Shown in pieces: positions 35,418 through 47,305 of a DNA stretch of 64,000 nt; the stretch's first letter is position 1, and the number at the start of each line of letters is the position of its first letter. The notes under the pieces were generated by a model. That model ran no database searches. It saw only the letters and a list, made by a program, of their open reading frames with translations, and had not been told where the DNA came from. Both the position numbers and the translations under genes were made by a program. Location: the NCBI GenBank assembly GCA_037157565.1, contig JAZHRO010000003.1:40437001-40501000 (forward strand), in the 5' to 3' direction. The stretch comes from Thalassia testudinum (taxonomy: Eukaryota > Streptophyta > Magnoliopsida > Alismatales > Hydrocharitaceae).

Positions 35418-35646
35418 ACTTAGCATTTTGTACATACCTGTTTCCTGCTTTATACTTTTTCTACACTTTCTCTACACTTTCTCTGATTTTTTACTTCATA
35501 TTACACTGATTACCTTCATTTAGTCCGACTGACTGCTCTGACCTTTGGTCAGACTTGAAATCGTCCGCATAGAGATCGTTGAGCTCCTCTATCCGACTCC
35601 TTCCATCACCCTATACAAAATGAAGTGTAATATCTTTTCACCCTTC

Positions 35647-35684
35647 TTACAATGAGGACATTGTAAAATCTTGGCTTGGGGGTG
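35647..35684 (+). promoter_or_regulatory. Hairpin plus internal polypurine-like tract (level 1)
   Basis: TTACAATG-AGGA-CATTGTAA forms an 8-bp stem. Six bases later GGCTTGGGGGTG follows, very like the terminal polypurine tract GCTTGGGGGTA at 47295. Equivalent pairs occur at 40181-40218, 51743-51779 and, decayed, 61213-61252. It may be an internal plus-strand priming site or mark the former end of pol. Confidence 0.6.
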
Positions 35685-36070
35685 TTGAAGTGAAATTTTC
35701 ACTTAAAGTGTATGTGTAAATATAAAAAATATTAAAAACATATAAAAATTAAATATCCACGAAATTTTTAAAAAATAAAAATTCCAAAAATTATAAAAAT
35801 TTTCAAATAAAAAATTTCAAAAAATTTTGAAAAATTTTCAAAAATTCGAAAAAAAAAGAAAAATCTTATAAATTGTAAACTTAAGTTTTTGGATTAAATT
35901 GTAACTTTCTAATCAATCAGATTAAGTAATCCTTTTGCTTTTTGAAAATTTGATTTTATCATAAAGTTAAGTAAAAAGGCAAGATATTCAGAGTTAATTA
36001 AATAGGGCTAAAGACATATAACTAGACTTGGTAAATTTTGTTTTGACAGAACCTATAGGAGGAAACTAAG

Positions 36071-38845
36071 TGTTGACGTAGTCTTGATCATGTTTTAACA
36101 GTTAATTACGTCGTATTATAGGTGATCAAGCGTTGTCAACAAATAAAAGTTTTATTACTCGAAAACCTAAGTATCCGAGGTCGAACACTGGGAGCAATTG
36201 GAATTTATTACTAATCTCAAGAATGTAATTGAACACTTAATTACTCAAAATGTAATTCAAATATAAATGCATGAGTTTGAAAAGTAATTGTGGCAAAAAG
36301 AAGTTGGATGTCTGATCATGGGATCAGACGTCTTAAAAATATGTCTCCCTTCTCTTATTTTTTTTCTTCTTTTCTTCTTCTTTGTGCTTCTTTCTTCTTC
36401 TCTGTAGTGCCTAGCTTCTTTCTTCCTATTTTCTTCTACAGTTACTTTCTCTCTATGGGTCTTCTTACTTGGCTCTGCTTGCTTGGTTCTATTTTCCTTT
36501 GCCTTTAGTTCCCTCTTCTTCTTCTGTTTATCTTTACCTTTCTCTATTTCTTCTTCCTTCTTCAGTTCTTCTTCTCTTTTTCCTTCGCCGCTTCCTTTTC
36601 TTCTCTTTTTCCTCTACAAAGGCTTCCTTCCTTCTACTTCTTCTCCTTAGCGGCTAAGTGTTGGCTTCCTCATTCTTCCTTCCTTCCATGCACAAACCAC
36701 AGCAAAGCAAAACCTATCCCTCTACCAACACCCGCGCGTCTCTCTCTCTGTGTAAACTACACTCTTCAGCACGCTCTCCCAGAGCTGGGTAAACGGGTCG
36801 GATCGCACGCCAGGGTCCAGGCGCACCGGCGTGAGGGTGGTGCTCAAGGAGTGCTCAGGGCGGTGTCAGGTCAGGTCACCAGATCCGTGTGGTGAAATCA
36901 CGGATGAGGAGGTGAGATTAGGTGAGGGACCTCACCCCAAGTGCGTTAGGAGGCAACGAGCCCATATCAAAAAAACATTATAAATCACTCCAGCGCTTTG
37001 TAACTTAACGATGTGGCACTAATGTTCCACCTCTACTTCACGTGCGGCCGCAGGAGCCCATCCTTCAATTGCCACTTCTGCTGGCTCTGTGGTATCACTT
37101 GCTGGATCAGATGTCTTCACGATGCTTCCCAGAGTTAGCTGCACCTGGAGCCTTGTAGTCCTGCGACCTAGAGCAAGCGTGGAGCTTCTTCAAGTTACCG
37201 CTAATGGCGGTAGGGGCGTGAAATCTATCAGACATGAAAAGAGCCTCGTGGCTTAATCAGATCACCGGGGGACCTTTGCTGTGTCATGGCAAAGGTAAAG
37301 CACTAGGTGGCAGGCCGCAGGGCGGCCTAGGCGTGAGTGCCTAGGTTACCCTGTGGTCGGATGGATGGGTGTGTTCGGGGGACTGTTGGGTAGCTGTAGA
37401 GGGACTATGGATGGGCGGAGGTTATTCAGTGAGGTGAGGCGGAGGTTATGCGATGGTCGATGAGGCATGTGGGGTTGTGGAGCGATGGCAGCATCTCGCC
37501 AGAGGGTGGCTGGAGATGAGGGAGGTGATGATGAACAGCGGCGGTCAAGGGATGTGTGATGAAATAAAATGAGGGAGATGAAAGAGGGGATAGAGAAGAA
37601 TAGTTTTAAGCTAACTAAAGGGACGAAAGGGACGAGGAGGTGGATGGCAGTACCTGCCGTCGCTGGAGAAGAAGACGTCCAGTGGGGGAAGACGACGACG
37701 ACGACGGGGCTAGGGCAGCTCACGTGGGTGTTGCGCGACGCGGGGGAGGATGAGGAAGATGGTTCTGCCACTGGTTTTGTGGCAGAGTGAAGAGGAAGAG
37801 GAGGGGGGCTCGCCGAAGCTCACTGGACCCCTTGACCAAAGAAGAAGAAGATGATATTGAGGTGGAATCCCGGCCAAGTAGAGCTAAGGAGGTGTAGCCA
37901 GAGTTGGGGTTTAATTTATAGGTGCTGGCTGCGCTTCTGGTGCGTGGAAGGCACATCTTCTACCACCGACGACTCACTGGAGATGGAAGGTAGTTAGATA
38001 TGTGCGTTCGCACGAGTGATTCGGTGCAAATCAGGTGTCGTGATCAGGCTCAGATGGAAGGGGATTCCTCAGAGAATCTCCCTTCCAATTCTGGAAGGAG
38101 ATCTCCGAGGAATCAGAAAGTATTCCCTCTTTAATCCTCGCCGGAGCAGGATCTCTCCCCAGTATTGGAGGAGGGACCTGATTGTAAGATTGGAAAGGAA
38201 GCTAGGGGGGTTTATGTGATGGTTTTCAAAAGATAGGGACCAAAATGTGATTGGGTGTACTAAATTGCAAAGTAGGTCAAGATGACCTGCCCTTAGGTCC
38301 AAATTTTGGTACAAACCTAATTTGGACCTAAGGAATCCAATGGTGAAGTTGGATTTTAGGTTTGACCACATTTGACTTGACATTTTGCATAAAAACCCAA
38401 ATTAGGTCAATTTATGAGCTAGGACCCTAATCTACGTCAAACTAAGTTCCAAAGGGCAAATTGAATGTTTTAAACCCTAGGGGATATTTTTCCATGATTT
38501 ATAGAGGGTTCACTTGATTGTTATCCTGACTGGAACCTTGTTAAATTAAGCGGGTCTATTTTAGGTTTACCAGATGTCATTTAATTCCTGGATCACACAT
38601 GAACCCATTTTTGATTGATTCAACCCACATTTTATCTCATTTAGACCATTTGACCTATGCTTTATCTCTGAGAAATACTGTTTATGTTCTGCAATGGTAA
38701 AATTATAGTTTTAACCTTTATTTCATGTTTTCTTCTTAGAACACTTATTCCTCCAATTAAGCCCTCTTCTAAGTTATGCAGGAGCTTTTATTCTCTTTAT
38801 TAGGTCAAAATGAGCTAGTTATGGCTCATGATGAGGCTCTCATCA
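36071..38845 (-). repeat. 3' LTR of level 2a (2775 bases)
   Basis: The plus strand reads TGTTGACG...CTCATCA. Collinear with 43271-46033. It contains a CT-rich tract (36340-36650), a GC-richer middle with overlapping spurious ORFs, and a minus-strand TATA (TATAAATT) at 37913-37920. Confidence 0.92.
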
Positions 38846-38857
38846 TACCCCCATGCC
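38846..38857 (-). promoter_or_regulatory. Terminal polypurine tract of level 2a
   Basis: The minus strand reads GGCATGGGGGTA immediately before the 3' LTR. The same tract occurs at the level 0 LTR (59871) and, with small changes, at 50349. Confidence 0.75.
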
Positions 38858-40180
38858 TAGCTTTTCCTAGTCCCTTAGCAAAATTTCAAGGTTTTAACTT
38901 CTGTTCTAGACCCTTAGTGTCTGTCATCAATTATGATAAGTGCTTTTCCTTTTCTTTTGTGATTAGGCTAGAATGCTGACAATAGGCCTAGAGGTACTCA
39001 AGTAACAACCAAAATCCGGACCTGACCCGCTTTAGCCTTAGTCCTCAGCAAAGGTTTTGAAGGCCCACAGAAACTAACCTAGGGTTTGTTGGACTCCGCT
39101 GTTAAAGCACCCGTGCTTGAGACATTTTTAGCCTAGGTTCAGTTTTGCAGTGCATTTTTGTAAGAGAGAGACAGAAGATTTATTTGTTTGGAGAGCTTTC
39201 TCTCTCTTTTCCTTTTATTTCTAGCTTCCGATTAGCTTCTCAACATGGTCTGTATCGGATTCCTCGTCCCCATCATCAATCCTTAAGGGTCCTTGGCTAT
39301 CGAGATTTCATGATAATCCCGCCCATGGCAACCCCCAGAACCCTGGCTTTCAAGATTTCGAGATGATCCCACCGATGGCGTTCCATGGCCGAATTCAGAC
39401 CCTAGGAATCGACATTTCGTGATAATGCCGCCCATGGTATCTGAACCAGCAGAGTGCTTACATGCCCCCAGTAGGATATTTAAATATCCTAAGAGACAAG
39501 CACCGAGGAGATGATATGTTGTTACGCATCTTCGAGGAAAATTTCCCGCCTCTCCATACTGGGAACTCATCCAAATCAACTTACGTTGATCGGCCTCTCC
39601 TAATCTAGGCAACTTTTTAGAACATTAAACACTTTTTGTGTGATTCTGATATTTAGGCGCACTGAACCAGACTATGTGTGAATTGCGGTGCTTAGGTTAC
39701 TGAATCCCGCAAATCGAAGGTCAGTTAACGAGGTCGAATACTTCCTAAGCTTAGACCTAAGACTTAAGCTTTGCATTTTCCCTAACCTCTTGAGGATTAT
39801 CCAGATCTTAGCGGATATGTGAATTATTAAGCTAAAGAATCTAGCCCAAGAGGCCTATGACCAGCGTTCCTGCTAATCTCTTGTTATGTCTCCTTAGCAC
39901 TTTTCTTTTATTTCTTTTCTTGATCTAGTCTAGAACTTCAGTTAATTCCTTAATCTTTTACTAATGACTACCTCATTTTCTTTTTCATCTTGTGCTCCTT
40001 TTGTCATTTTTGCTCTTTTTCTCTTCCTTATGATTATGTGGCTCACAAAATTTCTTCTCTCCGCCAATTTTTTGTTCTTTTTCATAATTTTTCAATTTTT
40101 TGTGTTTTGACATATGTGAATTTTTTTGTGTGAGAATCCTTCTGAATTTTTTCTTGGTTCTCTATGTATGCACTTTATCA
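38858..40180 (-). other. 3' spacer of level 2a with short tandem repeats and a palindrome
   Basis: About 1.3 kb between the internal and the terminal polypurine tracts. Three degenerate repeats of a roughly 50-70-base unit (GATTTC...CCGCCCATGGC) lie at 39289-39440, and a perfect 16-base palindrome GGATATTTAAATATCC at 39474-39489. The same order is kept in level 0 at 60318-60518. No ORF is credible; a T-rich stretch occupies 39950-40140. Confidence 0.6.
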
Positions 40181-40218
40181 CCCCCCATGCCTATGTTTTG
40201 CAATGTCCTCATTGTAAA
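40181..40218 (-). promoter_or_regulatory. Hairpin plus internal polypurine-like tract (level 2a)
   Basis: Minus strand TTTACAATGAGGACATTG followed downstream by GGCATGGGGGG, matching the arrangement at 35647-35684 and 51743-51779. Confidence 0.6.
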
Positions 40219-40422
40219 CAGAGGGTGTGAAATAGTATTGAGGTAAGGAAGTTAGAACAGGATACATCGGGTGAGTGAATGAGTCAGAAATGACTGATGC
40301 AGACAATTTCAAGCTCTGGTACGTGTACTAGAGGTGGGATCAATTGTCTAAGGCTGAACTCAAGGTGCAATGGATGTGGAGTACAGACGGATAATCAGAC
40401 GGGTCTCTATTTTTGGGATTAC

Positions 40423-40450
40423 GGGCTGCCTCTTGTTAAGTGCTAAATTT
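40423..40450 (-). other. Conserved GGGAGGC-type block (level 2a)
   Basis: The minus strand contains TAGCACTTAACAAGAGGCAG, a diverged copy of the block TAGCGCTTAATGGGAGGCAA found at 61457-61484 and 51841-51865. It lies about 200 bases upstream of the hairpin. Confidence 0.6.
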
Positions 40451-40898
40451 GATGCCTTTAACCAAGCGAAAAATGGGGTGGAGAGGGAGTGGTCAAATAA
40501 GCAGAATTTTGTAAAACAAGCACCTTGATTAAGAGCCTGGTTGGTCCAACCCGGTGCTTGTTAAGATCAGTGGGCTGATGATGCAGCCCAAACCCAATAA
40601 GTCTGGTGGGTTGATATATGTAGATCAACAGATGCGGAACCCACCATAAGCAATGTGATTCGGATGGATATGGAAGTGAAAACTCGGGTTTAGGCTGAGT
40701 TGAATCAGCCTGGTTAGAGTAGGGTTCCGAAAAATAGTCAATGTATGGTTTGGAAACCCTACAGGGGTGATCACAAAATGATGGCTCATGTTTTTCGATC
40801 TGATCAATACCCGATACCCGATATAGATATGGAGTTGAATCATCTGCAAATGGCTCAGTGAGAGGTGAATCAGAATAGAAATTGAGTCCGGTTGCAAG

Positions 40899-42035
40899 TC
40901 AGGGTAGACAATGGGTTTTGATTGGTTCTGTATATGTGGAGCAGGTGGCTTCAAAGAGAATTAGCTTGTTATAATCCGGAAGAAGATTTTCTCCGAAGTT
41001 ATGGTCAGATTCGAAATCGTCGGAGAGTTTGCGAAAATCATAATTTGAATGAGATTCAAGATCATGAGTTCCACCACAGAATAAATCATATCTTGTAGAT
41101 TTAGAAGCCTGACTGGAGTCTAGCCTAAATGTTAATTCTGAGCTTAAAAAGGTATCCCTATCTGGTAGAGGCTTAGGTTCTAAGCTAGTAGGGTAGACCA
41201 AATTGAAACCCCACTCGTCCAACTCCTCGATTTTTGTATCATAGATTGGCATGACTTCCGAAAAATCGATTAGTTCATCTGAGGATGTTGGTGAGGGATA
41301 TTCATCAAATAGAGGCCCAAAATCATATTCTTCATTAAAAGATTGATCTTCCTCATATGGGGCCTTCAAATCTTCAAAATAGATTTCAGATCTTGGTTCT
41401 AGGCTTAGGATGTGGGTTGAATCACTAGAATCTAGGTCTAAATAACCTTCGAGGGTCACCTTATCAGAATAAGGGACGGGATTTACACCCTTGAGAGGTT
41501 CAGTTCTACTCTCATTATTGCAGGAGTTTTGGGATTCTAGAATGGGCTCGACATGGTATTTTCCTGCATTCGGAGCTTCCCAACCTTCTTCAATATCAGT
41601 CACATTATACTCCATTTGGGTTGGGAATCCACAACCATTTTGTGCCTCAAACCCGAGATCGAATTGATCCTCGATGTTGTCCCAAGATGGCTCATCCTCT
41701 ATTTGTGGTATATACGGGTACTTTTGGTCGATAATTTGTTTTACTAATCTCATTATCTCTTCCCGTTTTTCAAGACTATCTTGGTGTTGCTTCCAAAGTC
41801 GAGGATTTGTCATACATTGAAGGTATTCAAGATTGTGCAGTTTTTCTATCTCAATGTATCCAGTAATGAGCAAGTCACGGGTTGATCCTTTTGTGGCTTC
41901 TACCAATAGTACTTGGGCACAAGTTATGATAAAGGTTGTTCTTGTTGGGAAATCAACCTGAATGTTTCCTACTGGTGTTGAGGTTTCTTCTTTTTCATAG
42001 AATTTCATGGCATCCTCAATCATTCTATCTCTCAT
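40899..42035 (-). CDS. ORF A: acidic 378-residue protein of a non-autonomous retroelement
   Basis: This is the longest intact ORF in the window. It starts MRDRMIEDAMKFYEKEE at 42035. Residues 1-130 are mixed charged and probably helical (IEIEKLHNLEYLQCM, KREEIMRLVKQIID). From about residue 135 the protein is strongly acidic and low-complexity, with NIEDQFDLGFEAQNGCGFP, DFGPLFDEYPSPTSSDE and MPIYDTKIEELDEWG blocks. A DTFLSSELTFRLD block and a DDFESDHNFGENLLPDYN segment follow. No gag, zinc knuckle, protease, RT or integrase motif is visible. A decayed homologue lies at 1-1435, so the ORF belongs to the family rather than to chance. It sits after the leader, where gag would be. The function is unknown; a particle-associated or RNA-packaging role is only a guess. 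Confidence 0.7.
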   Translation of the reverse strand: MRDRMIEDAMKFYEKEETSTPVGNIQVDFPTRTTFIITCAQVLLVEATKGSTRDLLITGYIEIEKLHNLEYLQCMTNPRLWKQHQDSLEKREEIMRLVKQIIDQKYPYIPQIEDEPSWDNIEDQFDLGFEAQNGCGFPTQMEYNVTDIEEGWEAPNAGKYHVEPILESQNSCNNESRTEPLKGVNPVPYSDKVTLEGYLDLDSSDSTHILSLEPRSEIYFEDLKAPYEEDQSFNEEYDFGPLFDEYPSPTSSDELIDFSEVMPIYDTKIEELDEWGFNLVYPTSLEPKPLPDRDTFLSSELTFRLDSSQASKSTRYDLFCGGTHDLESHSNYDFRKLSDDFESDHNFGENLLPDYNKLILFEATCSTYTEPIKTHCLP

Positions 42036-43250
42036 GGATCTCCGATATTCAAGTTTCTTGAATGGTAGTCATAAGTGGTTTGCCTCCATATTTGGATCAG
42101 GTGGTGGAATCAAGATGTAGAATCAGAGTTTCAATGAAGATGTAGAATTAATTTATGAAGCGATTAGATCTGAATAACGAGTCCCACTGAAAATGTGTGT
42201 GTGCTCTAAACAGAAAAGATGAGGGACTGGAGATGTTTTTGACCCAATCACGACACCTAAAGATGTTTGGATGACTATGGAGGTTCGGGGTGGATGGTAC
42301 ACCTGGATCAGAAGATCGTCCACCTGAGAATTACCTGGGCAGCCAGAGAGGGAGAGCCCTACACGGTAGAGCATCCTCACGGGTTACAAGGTTTCCCCCA
42401 CCCGACCTCTCTTGTCACTGAGATTCCAGGTAGACCAGAATGGGGACCTTGACCTCTTACGTCTACCACTTTTATTTCAAAGGTGCTTTAGGGTTCTCAC
42501 TTGAACTTTAGATGTTTTGATGTTGTGACCTAATTTTGAGGTTGGTTAACCCAAGGGGTCAACTTCACCTGACCTGTCCTATAGATGGTAGAATGATTCT
42601 AGGTTTGGAGCCTAGTGATCACCATGATTTGACCTCCCAGGTTATTAGGTCCAAGATTTTAAGATTCAAGTGACTTTAGAGCTCAATTTTTCTTAGGGTT
42701 TGTCTTGTTTAGATCTCTTCACTTAAGGGCTTGGGTAGCACACTGATGCGGGAGGGTTCATTTCCTTTTATGCAGGCATGTGTGACTAGCACTCCAAGAT
42801 CCTACTGTAGAAACCCTAATTTGGTTTTATTTCCAGTCCTCTTTTTCACAAAAATTCTCTTTAGATTTAAAAGCAAGAAGTGTGTTGTCCACCGAGATTA
42901 AGTGTGATTTCTTTTAGGCACATGAATTTGTGGGATAGAATTTAAAAAAAAATCGCTCCAACTTCAAGAAGATTTGAAAATTTTTCGCAAAGTCAGGAAA
43001 TGTTTGCCTTAAAGATGGTGATTACTATAGAAAGAAGGCAATTGATTCCTAAATTAATTTCTTCCTTTTGTCTTTCAAAGCTTAGGGGATAGTTTAAGGA
43101 AGAAAAGAAATTACCTGCCTTGGAGTGGTTGACTTGCGGGAGAGATTTTCTCATGAAATACCTGCAAGATCACAACAAAGCAAAGTAGGGCAAGTTAGTG
43201 TTCAATATGATAAAAGGAATGTAGAGACTAGTGATAAATTGCACGTTGTT
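42036..43250 (-). other. Leader of level 2a
   Basis: About 1.2 kb, non-coding, homologous to 1436-2678. Confidence 0.65.
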
Positions 43251-43267
43251 CCCCGACAACGGCGCCA
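43251..43267 (-). other. Primer-binding site, tRNA-Asp type (level 2a)
   Basis: The plus strand reads CCCCGACAACGGCGCCA, one transition away from the tRNA-Asp 3' end, three bases from the LTR. Confidence 0.88.
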
Positions 43268-43270
43268 AAA

Positions 43271-46033
43271 TGTTGACACGGTCTTGATCATGTTTTAACA
43301 ATTAATTATGTCGTAGTATAGATGATCAAGCGTTGTCAACGAATAAAAGTTTTATTACTCGAAAACCTAAGTATCCGAGTTCGAACACAGGAAGCAATTG
43401 GAATTTATTACTAATCTCAAGAATGTAATTGAGCACTTAATTACTCAAAATGTAATTCAAATATAAATGCATGAGTTTGAAAAATAATTGTGGCAAAAAG
43501 AAGTTGGACGTCTGATCATGGGATCAGATGTCTTAAAAATATGTCTCCCTTCTCTTATTTTTTTTCTTCTTTTCTTCTTATTTGTGCTTCTTTCTTCTTC
43601 TCTGCTATGCCTTGCTTCTTTCTTACTATTTTCTTCTATAGTTACTTTCTCTCTATAGGTCTTCTTACTTGGCTCTGCTTCCTTGGTTCTGTTTTCCTTT
43701 GCCTTCAGTTCCCTCTTCTTCTTTTGCTTATCTTTACCTTTCCCTATTTCTTCTTTAGTTCTTCTCTTTTTCCTTCGCCCTTCCTTTTCTTCCCTTTTTC
43801 CTCTACGAAGGCTTCCTTCCTTCTACTTCTTCTCCTTAGCGGCTAAGTGTTGGCTTCTTCATTCTTCCTTCCTTCCCTGCACAAACCACAGCAAAGCAAA
43901 ACCTATCCCTCTACCAACACCCGCGCGTCTCTCTCTCTGTGTAAACTACACTCTTCAGCATTCTCTCCCAGAGCTGGGTAAAAGGGTCGGATCTCATGCC
44001 CGGGTCCAGGCGCACCGGCGTGAGGGTGGTGCACGAGGAGTGCTCAAGGCAGTGTCGGGTCGGGTCACCAGATCCGTGTGGTGAAATCACAGATGAGGCG
44101 ATGAGAGTAGGTGAGGGACCTCACCCCAAGTGCGTTCGTAGGCTACAAGCCCATATCACAAAATGTTATAAATCACTCTAGCGCTTTGTAACATGACGAT
44201 GTGGGACTAATGTTCCACCTCTACTTCACACGCGCCCGCAAGAGTCCATCCTTCAATTGCCACTGTTGCTGGCTCTATGGTATCACTTGTTGGATCAGAT
44301 GTCTTCACGATGCTTCCCTGAGTTAGCTGCACCTGGAGCCCTGCAGTCCTGCGACCTGGAGCAAGCGTGGAGCTTCTTCAAGTTACCGCTAATGGTGGTA
44401 GGGGTGTGAAATCTATCAGACATTAAAAGAGCCTTGCGGCTTAATCAGATCACCGGGGGACCTTCGCTGTGTCTTGGCGAAGGTGAAGCACTAGGTGGCA
44501 GGCCGCGGGGCGGCCTAGGCGTGCATGCCTAGGTCACCCTATGGCCGGATGGATGGGTGTGTTCGGGGGATTGTTGGGTAGGTGTAGAGGGATTATGGAT
44601 GGGCGGAGGTTATTCAGTGAGGTGAGGTGGAGGTTATGCGATGCTAAGCGAGGCGTGTGGGGCTACGGAGCAATGGGAGCGTCTCGCCAGAGGGTGGCTG
44701 GAGATGAGGGAGGTGATGGTGAACAGCGGCGGTCAAGGGATGTGTGATGAAATAAAATGAGAGAGATGAAAGAGGGCATAGAGAAGAATAGTTTTAACCT
44801 AAATAAAGGGATGAGGAGGCGGACGGCAGTACCTGCCGTCCTTGGAGAAGAAGACGTCCAGTGGGGGAAGACGACGGCGACGACAGGGCTAGGGCAGCTA
44901 ACGCGAGTGTTGCGCAACGCGGAGGAGGATGAGGAAGATGGCTCTGCCACTGATTTTGTGGTAGAGAAACAATGAAGAGGAGGGGGGCTTGCCGGAGCTC
45001 ACTAGACCCCTTAGCCGGAGAAGAAGAAGATGATATTGAGGTGGAATGTCGGCCAAGTCGAGCTGAGGAGGTGCAGCCGGAGTTGGGGTTTAATTTATAG
45101 GAGCTGGCCGTGCTTCTGGTGCGTGGAGGGAACATCTTCTGTCACTGACGTATCACTGGAGATGGAAGGTAGTTAGATACCCAAATCTCTCGTGTGTTCG
45201 CACAAGAGATTGGGTGCAAATCAGGGGTCGTGATCGGGCTCAGATGGAAGGGGATTCCTCAGAGAATCTCCCTTCCAATTCTGGAAGGAGATATCTGAGG
45301 AATCAGAGAGTATTCCCTCCCTAATCCTTGCCGGAGCAGGATCTCTCCCTAGTAATGGCAGAGGGAACTGATTGTAAGATTGGCGAGGAAGCTAGGGGAT
45401 TTTATGTGATGGTTTTCAAAAGATAGCGACCAAAATGTGATTGGGTGTACTAAATTGCAAAGTACGTCAAGATGACCTCCCCTTAGGTCAAAATTTTGGT
45501 ACAAACCTAATTTTGACCTAAGGAATCCAATGGTCAAGTTAGATTTTAGGTTTGACCACGTTTGCTGGATATTTTGCGTAAAAACCCAAATTAGGTTAAT
45601 TTATGAGCTAGGACCCTAATCTTGGTCAAACTAAGTTCCAAAGGCCAAATTGAATGTTATAAACCCTAGGGGATATTTTTCCATGATTATTAGAGGATTC
45701 ACTTGATTTTTATGCTGACTGGAACCTTGTTAAATTAAGCGGGTCTATTTTAGGGTTACCAGATGTCATTAATTCCTGGATTGCACATGAACCCATTTCT
45801 GATTGATTCAACCCACTTTGTATCTCATTTAGACCATTTGACCCATGCTATGTCTCTGAGAAATCCCATTTATGTACTGCAATGGTAAAATTATAGTTTT
45901 AACCTTTATTTCATATTTTCTTCTCAGAACACTTATTCCTCCAATTAAACCCTCTTCTAAGTTATGCAGGAGCTTTTATTCTCTTTATTAGGTCAAAATG
46001 AGCTAGTTATGGCTCATGATGACGCTGTCATCA
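43271..46033 (-). repeat. 5' LTR of level 2a (2763 bases)
   Basis: The plus strand reads TGTTGACA...GTCATCA and abuts the primer-binding site at 43267. It carries the promoter for the element on the minus strand. Confidence 0.92.
45093..45099 (-). promoter_or_regulatory. TATA box of level 2a 5' LTR
   Basis: Minus strand CTATAAATTAAACCCC; conserved in the 3' LTR at 37913-37920. Transcription would run left toward ORF A. Confidence 0.6.
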
Positions 46034-46038
46034 CTAAG

Positions 46039-47294
46039 AATTTAAAGAACCTGAGAGTGAAGGGCTTTGTTGTCCAAGCTCTAGTTTGAGAGCTAACTAA
46101 CCTAAACATCTAAATTCACACACATAGAATTGTCTTGTTGGCATCTGAGATTGCGAAAACACAGAGGTTAAGAGATCGATTCTAAATCCTCTTTAGTCCG
46201 AGGATTTCCACGGGGCAGTTCTTGAAAGGGTGAAGGATGTGCCACTCACCTGTAAAAAGGATTTGGAGAATAAAGTTGGTAAGAAAAATGAGGAGAAGAA
46301 AGGAAAAAAAAAAGAAAAATATAATAGAACACCCTGCAGTTAAGTGCCTTGTTAAAAATGGGTACTTACGCAGTTTTTCCACATAAAAATAAAGCATCTC
46401 AATACAAATGGATGATACCCTTCCTTCCATTAAATAAAAGAACACCTTGCTACATATAAGTGTTCTAGCCTATAGAAAAAGGTAAAAAATATGGAGATAA
46501 AAATTAGGAATAAGAAACACAGTGGTCCACCGGGGAGATATGCACAAAAATTGTTGACCTCGGGATAGAAAACTGGTGAGGAGAAAGCAACCAAACTTGA
46601 GTAAGGCCAAGCCAAAGGCTTGAACTAGAAAAATTGGGATTGGAAATTGATGTCTTAAGATCTGGATTTTTGCAACTTTAGATGCCTTTAGGACAACTCT
46701 CGTCACAAAACATAGATGTTTTAAAGTCATAGCTACTGAACCTTGATATTGGGTAATGAAGCCTAAGAAATCAGGTTTTGAGGATTTGAAGTTGAGACCT
46801 AAAGGAGAAAATTTGACAAAATCCTAGGTCTAGAAGTTTTACTACTCTAAATTTGGTTAATAATGAGTATCTGGTTAATTTGCATAAACTTATATTGATA
46901 AAAATCAAATATCATAAATAAAGGATTAACTTAAGTCTATTGAGTTTTTGAGTTAAAATTTAATTCCTAACTCTTAGGTTTTATTTTCTTAAAACACTTT
47001 GTATTCTAAGTTTTGGTTAAGAATAATCACAAAAGAATAAGAGATTTTTGAGAATTTTAATTTTTAATAAAATTCTTGTTAACAACATTGGTTTTAAGTG
47101 TGTTTTGAAATTATTATAAGTCTAAGTAGGAAAATTTTAACAAATGCTCTGTATATTAATTATTTATATTAAACCTAAAAAAATTCTACGACATAAGCTT
47201 TCCTCTATATGGTTCTTATTTATTTTAATTTAAGCCCAAGTGCTTTAAATCATCATATTTTTAGTTAATTTTCCTAGGGTCAAGAAAAACTTTT
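46039..47294 (+). other. Remaining 3' internal region of level 1
   Basis: AT-rich sequence to the right of the level 2a insertion, with no gene seen. With 35685-36070 it makes a spacer of about 1.6 kb between the internal and the terminal polypurine tracts, as in the relatives. Confidence 0.6.
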
Positions 47295-47305
47295 GCTTGG
47301 GGGTA
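47295..47305 (+). promoter_or_regulatory. Terminal polypurine tract of level 1
   Basis: GCTTGGGGGTA directly before the 3' LTR start. Confidence 0.75.

Larger units (their letters stand above)
34955..36065 (+). other. Non-coding 3' internal region of level 1, left of the level 2a insertion
   Basis: No pol domain is seen here, although pol would be expected after gag. It holds a perfect hairpin (35394-35417), a second hairpin followed by a G-run (35647-35684) and a very AT-rich stretch (35700-35880). Confidence 0.6.
36066..46038 (-). mobile_element. Level 2a: complete family A non-autonomous element, TSD CTAAG
   Basis: 9963 bases (36071-46033) flanked by CTAAG at 36066-36070 and 46034-46038. 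Minus-strand order: 5' LTR (43271-46033), primer-binding site (43251-43267), leader, ORF A (42035-40899), GGGAGGC-type block, hairpin and G-run, 1.3 kb spacer, polypurine tract (38846-38857), 3' LTR (36071-38845). The internal region is 4425 bases and lacks gag, protease and pol, so it must depend on proteins made elsewhere. The LTRs differ by scattered substitutions and small indels, so the insertion is not recent. Confidence 0.93.

Noticed and set aside
37346..37956. Ser/Pro-rich minus-strand frames, repeated at 44663-45135
   Set aside because: They are the GC-richer middle of the two family A LTRs around the TATA box; frames differ between copies.
39283..39612. 109-codon minus-strand frame over the spacer repeats
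   Set aside because: Not open in the homologous spacer at 60300-60640.
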